64,000 nt of DNA from Antedon mediterranea (lineage: Eukaryota; Echinodermata; Crinoidea; Comatulida; Antedonidae). This document shows, one piece after another, positions 1-12,392 of the stretch (its first letter is position 1; each line of letters opens with the position of its first letter). The notes below the pieces were generated by a model, which was not told the DNA's origin, searched no databases, and saw only the letters and a list, made by a program, of their open reading frames with translations. Location: the NCBI RefSeq assembly GCF_964355755.1, contig NC_092679.1, forward strand, positions 6,138,001 to 6,202,000. The letters run 5' to 3'. A program made the position numbers and the translations under genes.

Positions 1-2755
1 CAAAGACCAAAGTTGATGTACTTTAGCTAATAGTATAGAACTTAGCTCAAACTTTAGCACCCCATGGTACTCCACTGTTTCATTGAATATTGCAATGCCA
101 TGCAGTTGTCAGCGTTTCCATCATACAGTACCAGTCATATCTGCCATCATGTTTCATTTATGTTGGGTCAGCTTGCCTGTCAGAGTGCCAGCCATCCTAC
201 TGTGTCTACACATCAATCATACGATGTCAACAGGAAATATGACAGGAATTTCATAGAAGCCATTTTGATAGTAAATTATAATGTGTTATGTTGAATTTGT
301 TTTTCACATTTTATTTTATGAAGAAAGTAGATTAGATTTCCATAAAATAAGATTGATAGAAGAGATAACATTTCTGGTAAACATTGCTAGAAATGGAACA
401 AACCAACAGTTTTGGCTAGGATGTAATTTTAAAATTCAAATGATGTTCATTTACCGGTGTTGTTAGAAATAGTGAGTTTTTATTTTTTATATAATTGTCA
501 ATACTGTAGGTTATTTTCATGTTTGGAAAGTTGAACTTGATTTCAGATGTCTTGAATCATGGAGGGGTTAACTTACTGTAGTGTACATTAATTTCTCCAT
601 GGTTGAACATAAGGCCTGTTTTTCCGTCAGATAAATACCATAATATATACAGTGTTTTTTGTAAATACATTACTGTATAATTTATATTTTTGTGAGCAGA
701 CATGGTGCTCATAAAATATTTACCATATAAAATGCACTGCAGGAGGAATTTTTTATAGGACTACCCAAGAAGTACCAGAAATGAGGTAGTGAAAATAAGA
801 TGGATGATATACAGTACGACAGGGGCGGATCGAACCCCCTACATTTCGCAAATTGTAATGCAAAGGAAAGGCATCGAATTAAGCTTAGCCCATCATTTTT
901 TTAGGTCCTGCCCCTTTCTCTCCCCAACCCCCTTTTTTTTTTAAAATCCTGGATCCTGTACCATATATATACATTGTATTTTGAAGATATGCAGCAGAAA
1001 AAGGCCACAGACATCTTAACATTCATTCATAAAACATCAGTCTGAAGGTCAATGAAATATGATCTTTGTTTAGAGGAAGTCTTTAGTTAAAGGCCTTTAT
1101 TTGGAAGTGACCTCTTTAGTAATTAATAACTACCACATCTAGTGGATATATCTCACAGCTTTTATATGTTACAATTATTATATACAATTTAAAGTTGAAG
1201 GTTTGAAATGACCTTTGTTCCTGGCCAATATTATAGTAGCTAGTTTATTTGTGTACACTTACTGCCTTCCATAAAAACCCTTTTATCGGCTAACATTAGT
1301 TGATTTCTTTGCTCCAATGTTGTTTTTGTTTCTGATTGCTTGGCGTATTTTGTTTGTACAAGATTCCTGCATTCTGGCTAAGTTTAGAATCTGATTGTAA
1401 AAGTCTGTGATAAGCCTAGGATAAGCACTCGTTTTAGTTGATGCCATTAGTGTGTCTATCAGATATGTAGGCCTAGTTCAATGCTTAATAACTCAACCAT
1501 AGAACTATCCAACAAAAATACCATACCACATAATAAAAAATGAAAATGTCTTCTGACTGAACAAAAAATGAGAATGTATATATTCCACTTCAACGCATTG
1601 ACACTGCAGTTGTTTAAAATATTAAAGATATATTGTTCCTCAAAACATGGAAAATACAGATAAAACCAAATGATGAATAGTTTTAGTTTTAATCGAGTTA
1701 TTCATTAAAAAAAAAAATTAATAAAGACAAAATTAACAGTTAAATTTAACTAGAGGCCCACCAATGTCTGACAGACAATGGGCTTTTGGTTGACTATTTT
1801 TGAATTATGTTTTTTCCAGTAAAACTTTTTTTTCAATTCAATTTTTGTTATCAAAGTGAATAACTATTATGTGACATAAAATGACATATTCAACAAAAGA
1901 TTGATTTAAAAAAAATGAAAATTATTTGTTCACAGAGACAATTTTTTTAATTTATCATTAATAGTTTGATTGTTTGAATATGATTTATTGAGTTGAACAA
2001 CAAATCATCAATCTTTTATAAATATTTTCATTTGTTCAATCCTGAAATAGATGTTATTTATGCAGAATATAGCTCGGAAAGAAATATCAGTCGATTTCCA
2101 AACGTCATTATGTAAACTAGTATATATTTACATAACGATCTTACTTTGCCGTTTGTGATTTTACTATGCAATCTTTAGTAGTTCACATTTGACAGTGTAA
2201 TTTTGATTATGTCTGACTCACACTGCATAGATGTATTACCTTTGAAATTTAATCACAACTTGGTGGCATTTAAATAATTTGATATTATATTTTCGTTTAA
2301 AAGTATACAAAATAATCTCATCTTATTTAGTACTTTAGTGTTACTTTAGTGCTATTAATAAGCTATGTTTATTACTTTCCAACACAAATTTTACTTATAA
2401 TTTAGGAACATACGTCTGCTTTGCTTTTCAAAGAAGAAATCATTATCTTAAGTTATACTTTTTTATTTGTTTGTATTAGGGCCAAAGGCCAATATACATT
2501 GAACTAATAAATTCCCTGAAAAGGGAAAGAAAGAAAGTAAAGTAAAAAAAAAAAAGTATTACCAGTGTATCTGTCATTGTTAAAATCACACCATCTGTAA
2601 TGTGAACACGGTTTTAATAATAAACAATCTCTTTTCCTTAAAGCCGGACTGCAATTGTTGGGCAACTCGTATGCCACTGACAAAGTGTTCTGTCGTAGAA
2701 CTGAACTATACAAGCAAAGTAACCATTGTATTTATACATATTTTATTGCTTTCAG
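1..2755. other. Intron or upstream sequence of PTK7; no exon recognised
   Basis: This stretch lies 5' of the first recognisable PTK7 exon and probably is intron, because the exon at 2756 starts in phase 1 after a good pyrimidine-rich acceptor. I searched for further Ig-domain exons (paired Cys, W, and YxC before a GT) and found none. The short open frames here have no family features. A degenerate family C inverted-repeat element lies at about 1621-1945; the rest is AT-rich and unremarkable. Confidence 0.5.
1621..1945. mobile_element. Degenerate family C MITE-like element
   Basis: The left part reads like a decayed AAAGATGTATTGTCCCC terminus followed by the family's internal order: the GACAATGGGCTTTTGG patch and the AGTGAATAACTATTATGTGACAT patch near the right end. 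These patches recur in the same order in the better copies at 19111, 20900 and 35815. No coding capacity; non-autonomous, old. Confidence 0.5.
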
Positions 2756-5700
2756 ATATTGACAATATGCAAAACTTTGACGAGGTGTTTGTTAAAACCG
2801 GTTCTCCCCTATCTGTTAACTGTACCTTCCCCGACAACCAAGCCGGTGGTGTACCAATACCAGAACCAGTGTGGGCTAGCAGCGATGGTTCCCCACTGTC
2901 AACAGTCGGTAACGTGAAACAAATTGATAGTTTTCTCATTATTGATCGTATAACTGATTCAGATTACGGAATGTACCAGTGTACGATGTCGAATATTGCC
3001 GGACAGAAGCAAGCATCAGTGGATGTCCAAATGCCAAGTAAGTAAAACAAACATTCTAAAATTCTGTCTACACTATCAAACTAGTTTGACAAAAAAGTGT
3101 GATGTGCCCAAATATGGTAGTGATATATGGCCAATTATGGTAGTGATATGACATCATCATGTCCATAAATAGGTACATCACTTTTTTTTGTCACATAAAG
3201 TTTAATAGTGTAGACAGAGCTTTATAACGCATGTCTGCAGTCAAAACTTATATTTTTGCCTAATAATACATACAAACTCAATATGTCCCATTAAAACTAC
3301 ACATGCTTATATTATCATGAGCCTAGGTAATCATAAAAGGATTTAATGTTCGATTTATTATGTAATTGTATTTATGTTCCCCCCAGGAGTATCATATTTT
3401 GCTGATTTAATAGTAGCCCTGCAACCAACATAACTTGAAGTTTTAAGTATAATGGTTACAAGAAACTATTTAGATTCTTTGCTAAAGCCAATAATTTCAT
3501 TTTATGAAAAAGGTTGAAAATGATTTTATTCATCTTCATAGATGAAGATAAAATAAAATAATAAAATAAAGCTCAGTCTAAACTATCAAACTTTGTGGGA
3601 AAAAATGTGATATACCCATATATGGACGTAACAAAGTCATATCACTACCATATTTGGGCATTTCACTACCATATTTGGGCACATCACACTTTTTTTGTCA
3701 AACTAGTTTGTAGATAGAGATTAAGAACACTGAAACAAATTTGAAGGACAGTAAATTAGTTAGATGTTTCTTGATGAATTATGGTAAATGAAAAGAGACT
3801 TAAATGGTTGAAATACAATGCAAGGATTTTCAAATGAAGAAGCTCGTAAAATGAATCTGTTTTACCGTCCACATTCAAATAAATCAATGAGAGTGTTTGT
3901 AAATAAACAGACGTACTTTGTATATTAGCATTGTTTCACAATCGAGTCGGTAATTTGCAGCTACTTTTCAAAATCACGCAAATTGAATTATCAATGTTCT
4001 TTGGCGGCATTATTGTCGGTATAGATTTAATTTCAATTCAGTAACTGCTGGCCAAATCATAAATGCCAATTTCGTTTTCTTTATTGTATTGGTGAAAACG
4101 TCTGGGCAGCATTTATTAGCTCATATACTGTTTACTTTAAGACATTGTGAAGTCTTTATTGATGATATGAGTTTTTTTTAAATCATCTCAATACCAAATG
4201 AGGTTTCTTTATTTCTAAAAGAATGCAACAGCAACAATTATTTAATATAATAAAGCGTTCATAGTTCAAACTAAATTTATACGAAACAAATTAAATGAAA
4301 ATCTCAATGTAAATTTTGAATAGAAAACAGTCGAACACCTATTTAGGGGACACCTTTGGGACCCACCAAATTGATTCGGAGATAGATGTAGTATCAAAAC
4401 ATGTATTACTCTTTGATCATTTCAAGCAAGGCAATCTAACAACAGGATGCTGAGCTTAAAGCGTGGTTGCCACTAGCGACGCAACGCTACGACGTATTGC
4501 GTAATCGCGAGTGTGAACCAACGACGCAACAATGCTGCAAACATCACAGGTTTTGATTTCACGCAGGCTGGGAAAAACACAATTATTAGAAGGGCATTTC
4601 CATACGTTGCGTAGATTGCGTTACGTTGCATCGTGGGAACCAATTTTCAGAGATCAAAGAGGTTGTGGCTGCGACAGGATCAGTTCCATGCCCCTTAACA
4701 GACACCGCGCCACAAAGAATATGTGCACAGAACTACTGTTGGTATTTGTTGCAGCCAAACAAAATATCAAAAGAATGTTACAAGTTCCTATCTTGGAAAG
4801 GCGAGTTCAGTGTCCAGTGTTGTTAGATTGCCTTGTTCCAAATGTCCCCATAATAGAGGTGTTTCCTGAATTGGGCTAGGGTACCTCAAAGTAGATGTTC
4901 TACTGTATGTATCCTTTTACCAATGCACTATAGATAAAATACAGTTGTTGGTGTTTGAAACATTTTTCAGGTACTATTATGCACATTTTTCAAGTTTTAT
5001 CATGTCCATCATTTGATTCTAAAATCTCCTGATTTTGACATTGCCAAAGTTGGGTATGTCGGTACTTCTGTCACATGAGTGTCACCAAATATTTTTATGT
5101 TCAATGAAATTTTATGAGCCTTTCTTAAAATTTCTGCCGCATCATGAAATAACCACTTGATGTGGCAGAGGCAGGTGCAATGACTGGAGAAAGCTTGTGA
5201 GGTTAAAGATGTATTGTCGCTCCTTAAATCTGCAAACTATTTAAATGTTACAACAAAAATCTAGATCTCAACTTGGATAATAGATATATTATTAATTAAT
5301 TAATATGGTATTAAATTAGAAATGTTTTTGTCTCTTTGTAATTTGGAAATAATAATAATAACTAGATTTGAACTTGTCACTATGGACAAGTTAGGTTATC
5401 CGCAGCGCAAACGCCACGTGCACGTCATACGTTAGAATATTTCGCACAGAATCTAAGTATACAGTATACACTATATAATAATAAAAATATCAACAAATAA
5501 TTATGTTTACAATTTGATTAAAATAAATCAAAACTATTGACTGCCAATACCTAATAGTAAACTTATGTATGGCCTCTTTATATATATATATATATATATA
5601 AATATGATGAAGGGCTAATGTTGCCCGAAAGCTCTGCTAACTTTTCTGGCTGTTTTACTTCTCGTTTTGATTTAGCTTTTCGCTTTTATTTTGTATCTGC

Positions 5701-8700
5701 CATTGAGATCCAGCCACTGATTCCCACAGCATTGTCATTTTTTCAGTAATTTGCCTTTGGATTTATATATATATATATATTCCTTCACTTGCACTGATGA
5801 AGGGCTAATGTTGCCCGAAAGCTCTGCTAAGTTTTCTGGCTGTTTACTTTATCGTTTCGATTTAGCTTTTCGCTTTTTATTTTTGTATCTCCATTGAGAT
5901 CCAGCCACTGATACCCACAGCATTGTCATTTTTTTCAGTAATTTGCCTTTGGATTTATATATATATATATATATATAAATCCAAAGGAAAATAAAAGCGA
6001 AAAGCTAAATCAAAACGAGAAGTTAAACAGCCAGAAAAGTTAGCAGAGCTTTCGGGCAACACTAGCCCTTCATCAGTGCAAGTGAAGGAATTTGGATAAC
6101 GTCATAGTATAAAGCTGGCAAGTACTGCCTGGGTGGACAGGAAGAAATGAAATATAACAAATATTTATATATATATATGTATATATGTAAGTGTAATATG
6201 TGCCCCAATGTAGGGGTTCTCTTGTGTTTTTGTTATATTGTATTATTATTTATTTGTTTGAGTCATGTTTACTAAATGTAAAATAGTGACCACGTTTAAT
6301 GTAATCAGAAGGATACATAAAATATATATAAACCAAATTATTATTATCACAGCTGTAAGTTACTGATGTGGTATTTATATGACTGTTCTGTTGTTTTAGT
6401 GGTTTTAGTAAACAATGTATGCATTGCATTTTCTTTACCCTATTTGGTCTAATATAATCCCACGGGGCACAACCATAAATATTGGTAACAATTGTGAACA
6501 TCATTGTTTCAGGGTTTTTTGTGTAGAATTGTAAAAGTTAATTTGTTTTAATGAATAAAACTACTTGAAAACCATTTAATGGTTGTAGCCATTTAAAAAA
6601 AAAGTTTTAAAAAATTTAATAATTTGGGGTTTTTTTTCCAGCCAAACCAAAAATAATACGTAAACCAAGAGCCCAGGTGGTGAAAGAAGACAGTGATCTG
6701 TATTCTCACTGTGAAGCTGAGGGGATGCCAACTCCTACAATCACATGGTTCACAAACAATGTTGATGTTATGGAAGTAAGTCATTTGTCATTATTTACCG
6801 TATAAGTAACTAAAGCTTCGGTTCTTACTTAGAACTCTTTTACGTTATGTATCTTGATAGACTACCATCACCACTGTTGGTTTGTGTAAATGCTTTTAGT
6901 CCTCTAATATGATCATTAACAATAAAGCATTTTTCGTTGTATTTCTTAGTCGGCCTCTGTCGTAATTATTTACCTATCCGTCAAGAAACTTCACTTGCTT
7001 ATTTCAAAGCTGCTATAAAAACTCAACTTTTTAACTCATTACTATTTTTCTTAGTTTCCTGGCATTTTAATTAAAAGTGTATTGAGGCTATTGCATAATT
7101 ATTATTAAAGTACAAACTTATTTTTACTTTTATTTAGACGGATAAAAGTGACAGAACAACTGTGTTTGCAAACGGCACACTTCACATCTCCAAGATGAAG
7201 CTTTCAGATTCTTCTTTCTATATGTGCAAGGCTATGTCTTCTGGTGGATTTGCACAAGCGTTGGTTAACATAACAGTACAATGTAAGATTCATGGTCTTT
7301 TAAATGCGTTATATTATTGGGATCCAGATCCTGGTGTGAGGATGGGGTGGGGTTGATTCACTTAACCCATAAACGATAAGCAATAACTTTAAACATTGTC
7401 AGATTTTGGTAATTGTATTGTTATTATCTGCGACTATATTTTTTATGCATAATTCATCAAGCATGATCTTAGTCATTCTATCACGATCAATAAATTTCGA
7501 ACTGCCAGCCACCATAAATAAAGAACCCGCATGCTGTTGTAAATTAAATTCTTGTTAAAGTATGTAGCTAGTGGTATGGCTTCAAAGACAATAACTAAAC
7601 CTGTCCATAAATCACAACGCTAAACCACATCAATCACGTGTAAGTTTACATTAACTACATCATTTCGCCAACAACATCTAAGTTGGATGCCCTATCAGTA
7701 ATTTTAACTCTGCTGCGTTGTGACACGCAGCAATAAAATATTTTTTGTAATTCCTAACTACTATCGGACAAAAAAAGGTGTTGTTTTGACGTTTGGTTCA
7801 CATCTGGACCCGTAGACACAATGGGAGTGATTGAGTTTACCAATCACAAGCGACATTCATATGATCCATTGCGTCGTGATTGGTTGCAATTACTTGCAAG
7901 CTGCTTGCATTGTGTTCAATTAGGAACCTCGCTTTTGATCCTTGTGAAATAAATTTGTGTTTCAAAAAATAACTTTGTAGATGTAATAATTGTTGAGAAT
8001 TATTAAAATTCTTTTGCAGCAACTTTGAAATTTACCCACTGGCAAAAATGGAAACAAATGGAAGTTGGAGATCCAAATCGGCTAACTTGCTCCGTCCGAG
8101 GCGCTACAGATATCCAAATATTGTGGCAAAGAGAGGGTGGAAATTTACCAGAAAATGTGCGACAGGATATGAATACTCTGTTTTTTGATAACCCAAAACA
8201 ATCTGACTCTGGAAATTACAAATGTACTGCAATGAGCATGTTAGGTGAAATCATTAACAACACAATTAACGTATCAGTTATGAGTAAGTTTTTCCGGAAT
8301 AATTATTATTATTATTATTAATACAATTTTAAATAATGTACTACAGAAGACTCTTTTGATAGATTATTGATATTAGGGACGAAAGTGTCCCCTTAAGATA
8401 GAGTTCTGCGGTGCTGACGTCATGACAATATTGGCCCTCATCTGTTTTCAAGGAAATTGTTAACCTTAATAGAGGTGTCCCAAAGGAGGTATTCTTTAAC
8501 ATGATGTTGTAATTGCATCAATTGAATCGTAGCTTATCAATGATAAGAATTCCATAATTGTTGTTCGAAATATTCTAATATTTACATAACAAACCCAATT
8601 TGAATTTGGTTTTGATACCATAATTCAATCAATCTATTTTGTTTTTTCCAGTTCAACCTAAATTTTCAATATTACCTGGCAACATAACTGGCTACTTAGG

Positions 8701-10517
8701 TCGTAAGTTAATAGTTCACTGCCAAGCATCTGGTGATCCAGAACCAAAAATAACGTGGCTAGATATTCCTAAAGACGCAATGACGTATCCAAACGGCACA
8801 GTAATATTTCCCCGCATTAGTCAGAGTGATGAAGGAGTGTACCAATGCGTTGCTGGTAGTAGGGCAGGGTTAAACACAACTTTTTTAAATATATCCGTAT
8901 CAAGTGAGTTTTCATTTTTTAAATGTTAAGGTATTTTAAGATTATCGTAATAGACCTGCACCAATTTTACTTTGGGACCTAAGTTTTTGGTTCCTAATTA
9001 GAATTAATAATTTTACCATAAATGGAAGTCTGCATTTAAGGACAATGTCATTCTGTATCAGATTTCAAGTTTATTTCCTAACTGTAATTTCTTAATTGTT
9101 AAAAGGAACACCGCCACCAGTTGAAGGACTGATGACTCGAACCATTGCAATTGCTGTCGGCTGCGCAGTGGGTTACATCTTCCTCGTTGTTGGACTCATG
9201 TGTTACTGCCGTCATCGTCGACTAAAGATGAGCAAGGAAGATGAGGACAAAGAAAAAACAAATGGCATGCTGCCAAACCATGAACCGAAAGAGTCAAATG
9301 GTCAGGTTGTGAAAGATGGTGCCATGGTGATGAATCCTGTCTACCCAGGCAGGCGTGCAAGTTACGATAATCTCCTCTTTCCAAAACATGACCTGCAGAA
9401 GCTGTCTGTATTAGGAAAAGGAAAGTTCGGCGAAGTTTTTCTTGCTAGAGCCGTTGGCATCAAAGATGGAGAAGAAGTAACCACTGTTATCGTAAAATCA
9501 CTGACTGAGAAAGAGGAGAGCATTCAACTAGCATTTAGGAAGGAGCTTGATATGTTGAGTAAAGTTGACCATGACAATATTGTCAAGCTTCTAGGCATGT
9601 GTAGAGAAGGAGATATACAATTTATGATTACTGAATACTTAGATTGGGTAAGTTGCAAAGTTTTTCAAATTTGAGAAATTCTAATACTGTTGAAGTTTCT
9701 ATAAAAGTTAACACTTGGTTTAGAAGGTTTCGGTTTTATCCTCACACTGTAATGTCCTTTTGTTCAGATGACTACACAACTAGTAAGACTTATTATATGT
9801 TTCTGAGTGTGCCAGAATTACTTATCCGCATGATAGCTGCGTAATCTTGTGGCGTATCATGAAAAAGAAGTCGCTATTATTTATTGGTTGGTGTTCTGAA
9901 TTTTAGAAATGTAATTTTTTTTAAACATTTTGTCTGTTTAGGGAGATCTAAAGAACTATCTGATAGCAACTAAAGGAAAGAACGGTCACACAAACTCACC
10001 ACCACAACTGACCCTTACTCAGAAAATCGATGTCATCAACCAAATTGCCCAGGGAATGGAACATCTTGCCAATAATAGGTTCACTCATGGAGATCTCGCC
10101 GCTCACAACTGCCTTTTAAGTCCTTCCATGGAGATCAAGATCACAACCATCTCTGTATCTGAAGACCTTTTCCGCAGTGATTACCATGAGTACAACCAGC
10201 AGCTACTGCCAATCAGATGGATGGCACCAGAGGCCATTTATGAGAATCATTTCTCACCAAAGAGTGATGTATGGTCATTTGGTGTGGTCATTTGGGAGGT
10301 CTTTTCGGCTGGTGAATTGCCATATAAGGAAAAGGACAATGAAAGTGTTCTAAAGGCAATAGTTGATGGAGATTTAATGCTGGAGACTCCTCAAGGAACA
10401 CCAGAAGAGGTGGAAATCTTGATGCACAGATGTTGGTCAAATTCACCAGCTGATCGACCATCATTTGGTGAGATCGTTTCAACGATTGGAGAGTTGCCAA
10501 CAGATAGTCAAATTTAG
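2756..10517 (+). CDS. PTK7: PTK7/off-track receptor pseudokinase, 5'-truncated by window edge
   Basis: Seven exons, all with AG/GT borders and compatible phases: 2756-3037, 6642-6775, 7138-7282, 8020-8283, 8652-8903, 9106-9647, 9942-10517 (stop TAG). They encode four Ig domains (exon 1; exons 2+3; exon 4; exon 5), each with paired Cys and a YxC motif and mostly phase 1-1 borders, then a membrane helix (AIAVGCAVGYIFLVVGLM), a short cytoplasmic linker and a kinase-like domain. The kinase shows GKGKFGEV, the beta-3 lysine in VIVKSL, HGDLAAHNC in the catalytic loop, RWMAPEA and SDVWSFGV, but TIS where DFG should be, so it lacks the metal-binding Asp. This is the PTK7 pattern (human has HKDLAARNC and ALG; from memory). 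Human PTK7 has seven Ig domains, so the signal peptide and about three Ig domains should lie upstream of the window. Known family role: Wnt/planar cell polarity co-receptor at the plasma membrane without kinase activity. The gene symbol is secure at family level. Confidence 0.93.
3061..3224. mobile_element. Family A MITE, copy 1
   Basis: Starts CTGTCTACACTATCAAAC and ends with the inverted GTTTAATAGTGTAGACAGAG, giving about 25-bp terminal inverted repeats, inside a PTK7 intron. The interior has TGTGATGTGCCC and repeated ATATGGTAGTGATAT blocks. About 160 bp, no coding capacity, so a non-autonomous DNA-transposon derivative. Confidence 0.85.
3569..3724. mobile_element. Family A MITE, copy 2
   Basis: Left end AAGCTCAGTCTAAACTATC and right end CAAACTAGTTTGTAGATAGAG; the internal ACCATATTTGGGCA block is repeated. 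It lies only about 350 bp from copy 1 in the same intron and carries the complementary arrangement of the interior. Confidence 0.8.
4456..4645. mobile_element. Family B element with CACTAG ends
   Basis: Begins GCGTGGTTGCCACTAGCGAC and ends GCATCGTGGGAACCA, which is the inverted form of the left end. The interior (GCGTAATCGC, TGATTTCACGCAGGC, AGAAGGGCATTT) matches the cluster at 15.6-17.8 kb. Short, non-coding. Confidence 0.75.
5362..5440 (-). mobile_element. Orphan Helitron-like 3' terminus
   Basis: Read on the minus strand it ends with GCGGATAACC, a hairpin (AACTTGTCC / GTGACAAGTT), five bases, then CTAG followed by T. This is the same architecture and nearly the same sequence as the 3' end of the 1.6-kb element at 30888-32499. 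No matching 5' end was seen nearby, so it is a truncated copy. Confidence 0.65.
5606..6092. repeat. Compound direct and inverted repeat with (TA)n
   Basis: A block of about 170 bp starting GATGAAGGGCTAATGTTGCC occurs twice in direct order (about 5606 and 5798) and once, partly, inverted (about 5976-6092, ending CAGTGCAAGTGAAGGAA). (TA)n runs separate the blocks at 5580, 5766 and 5955. The 5780-6092 part forms a large inverted repeat with the CCTTCACTTGCACTG ends. Likely a terminal-inverted-repeat element inserted into or generating TA repeats. Confidence 0.75.
6960..7070 (+). mobile_element. Short LINE (CR1/L2-like) 3' remnant
   Basis: One frame reads IRQETSLAYFKAAIKTQLFN, which resembles the extreme C-terminus of CR1/L2-type reverse transcriptase proteins (pattern: R..SLxxFKxxLKTxLF). 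It lies in the PTK7 intron before the exon at 7138. Very short, so family assignment is tentative. Confidence 0.4.
7283..8019 (+). other. PTK7 intron; nothing notable
   Basis: Intron between Ig exons. A short patch around 7840-7910 (ACCAATCACAAGCGAC, GTGATTGGTTGCAATT) resembles the centre of family B elements and may be a decayed copy. No coding signal seen. Confidence 0.6.
8284..8651 (+). other. PTK7 intron; nothing notable
   Basis: Short intron between the third and fourth visible Ig exons. AT-rich, with a decayed patch around 8390-8500 (GTGTCCCC, GAGGTGTCCC) of the kind left by pogo-like repeats elsewhere in the window. No coding signal. Confidence 0.5.
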
Positions 10518-11270
10518 AGGAGAAAAGAGAAACTTGCTAGCCAAGTTTAGAAATATTACTAGCTAGCCATTAGTTATGTTATGAGTTCTAAAACAAGCTT
10601 AGACTATTATCTGTGAATAGTCTGCTATGTATAGGCCTCTCAAAATAATATGGTAATTTGACCAATCAGAATGCAATGAGCCATCCAAACATTGGATTGG
10701 TCAACTCACTTGCCTATGTTGTTGTATTGCGTCTAAATGGGACAAAGCTTAAAACAATTCCAAAGATTACAGGAATGAATACCTGATTGGTTGATCTACC
10801 AAGTATAGATAAAGACCTCAAATTAAACTGACAGTTACACCTATATTTCCTCTATATTCTCTATGCTATACAATTTAATTCAAAAATAGTTTCTTAAAAT
10901 AAAGCTTCTTAATTTGATTCTGTTTTTATGTCCAAACAGAACCATGTTTTGACTCTTACCTTGAATTAAGTTAACTGAGCAATTTGATTGACCATGTCAG
11001 TAATTTGAGGTTATAAAATACACAAATATTGTAGATAACTTGTGGGATGGGAGTTTGTTTCTTTGGTTTCTTGTAACTAAGAACTAGCATAGATGAATTG
11101 TACTAGGAAAATACTAGGGAAGATTGAAATTCCTGGATCTGGATAAACAGTTGTCTAATGTATTTGGCGCCCTCTATATTTGTAGTTGATAGACATTTAT
11201 AACTTCCAAATAAATATTTGATTGAACTGTGATTTGAAATCGCAATAAATTTTTTTTAAAGAAAACATTT
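10518..11270 (+). other. PTK7 3' untranslated region
   Basis: Follows the TAG stop. AATAAA hexamers occur at about 10899 and again near 11243 (CAATAAATT), either of which could set the transcript end. The sequence is AT-rich without repeats of note. Confidence 0.55.
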
Positions 11271-11401
11271 TATGGTATTTATTATAATTCATTTTTATTC
11301 AAAATTTTTCCGTCATAAAAAAATGTGCAAAATGGTTACTTTGGTTTTTAAACTCCTGCTTAGACCACCGATCAAAAACCAAAGGAATTGTTAAAAAGCA
11401 C

Positions 11402-11445
11402 CAAGTATGGTGTGCCAAGTATGGTGTGCCAAGTATGGTGCGACA
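11402..11445 (+). repeat. 14-bp tandem repeat, three copies
   Basis: CCAAGTATGGTGTG is repeated three times, the last copy diverging (GTGCGA). Shortly downstream of the PTK7 3' region. Confidence 0.8.
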
Positions 11446-11969
11446 ATTATCGTCTATGGACCAAAGTAGAAATTTTACTTATAATGCTAGATTATTTTTC
11501 CACCTAGATGTTTTTTAAAGTCAATTTTAAGAATGAAGGCCTGATATCGTCTTAGCTGATTCAAATCCCACCATCAGATTGTTTTTATTTATTTTTGTAA
11601 TCGAATTTAACTGTTTGTATCGATTGATATGAGTTTTTAAATAATAAGTGTTAACTTGTGCAACTTAGAAAATAAGAATAATAGAATTGTGTTTAAGTGC
11701 AACATAGGTGTGATATGGTTGATGAAATTGAGTTGCTTTGTCTCTAATTTTCACAATTACAAGCTTGCTAACATTAATCTCACAAGTGAAGCATGTAATT
11801 GCTGTGTAAAAGACTCGTTAGAAAGATATGTATGTATGCGTAGACACGATACAGCCTGGTGTGTGACATCTAAGTTACATCAACATCATCTTTACAGGTC
11901 TTTCTGAAGCCTGTCAATTTACCAACTTGATTTTCCATCGATGTAACACGGACAATTTGTTACATTTTT
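11446..11969. other. Intergenic; nothing recognised
   Basis: AT-rich sequence. The 83-residue open frame at 11656-11907 is cysteine-containing but has no recognisable domain, no splice context and no support, so I do not call it. Confidence 0.4.
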
Positions 11970-12132
11970 AACTACACTATCAAACTTTATATGGCAAAAA
12001 ATGTGATGTGCCCATATATGGAGATGATGATTTCATATCAGTACAGTACCATATTTGAACATATCTCTACCATATTTGGGTACATCACAATTTTTTTTTT
12101 CAAACTAGTTTGATAGTGAGACAGAGCTTTAA
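11970..12132. mobile_element. Family A MITE, copy 3
   Basis: ACTACACTATCAAACTTTAT at the left and AACTAGTTTGATAGTGAGAC at the right, with the usual TGTGATGTGCCCATATATGG and ACCATATTTG interior. Confidence 0.85.
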
Positions 12133-12272
12133 ATTATTGTATGTGTGAATTTGATATAACTTTAAAATATCACTACTTAGGGTTGCTAGGAGTAACCTGC
12201 AATGCATTCTGGGATACTGGTGATAAGCTTCTTTCCACCAATGAGCTGCTTGGGATGATTAAATGTTCTTAT

Positions 12273-12392
12273 ATAAGCGACTTTGATAACTCCAAAGCGC
12301 CCCATATTTACAAGGTCAATCAGATGGAAATTTTTGTCCTGATTGATCTTGTAAAAAATATGGCGCCCTCTGGAGTTATCGAAGCCGCTTAT
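12273..12392. repeat. Near-perfect 50-bp-arm hairpin
   Basis: The left arm from ATAAGCGACTTTGATAACTC to GGTCAATCAG is the inverse of the right arm from CTGATTGATCTTG to GAAGCCGCTTAT, with a loop of about 15 bases. Few mismatches separate the arms. It has no coding meaning; the two overlapping frames on both strands here merely mirror each other. A foldback element or a long hairpin transcript are both possible. Confidence 0.85.

Larger units (their letters stand above)
3038..6641 (+). other. PTK7 intron, 3.6 kb, loaded with repeats
   Basis: Intron between the first visible Ig exon and the next. It contains two family A MITEs (3061, 3569), a family B element (4456), an orphan Helitron-type 3' end on the minus strand (5362) and a compound inverted repeat at 5606-6092. 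The 115-residue open frame at 4532-4879 begins inside the family B element and is not a gene. Confidence 0.75.

Noticed and set aside
4532-4879. 115-residue frame in a PTK7 intron
   Set aside because: Starts within a family B element; similar frames recur in other copies of that element (for example 17607).
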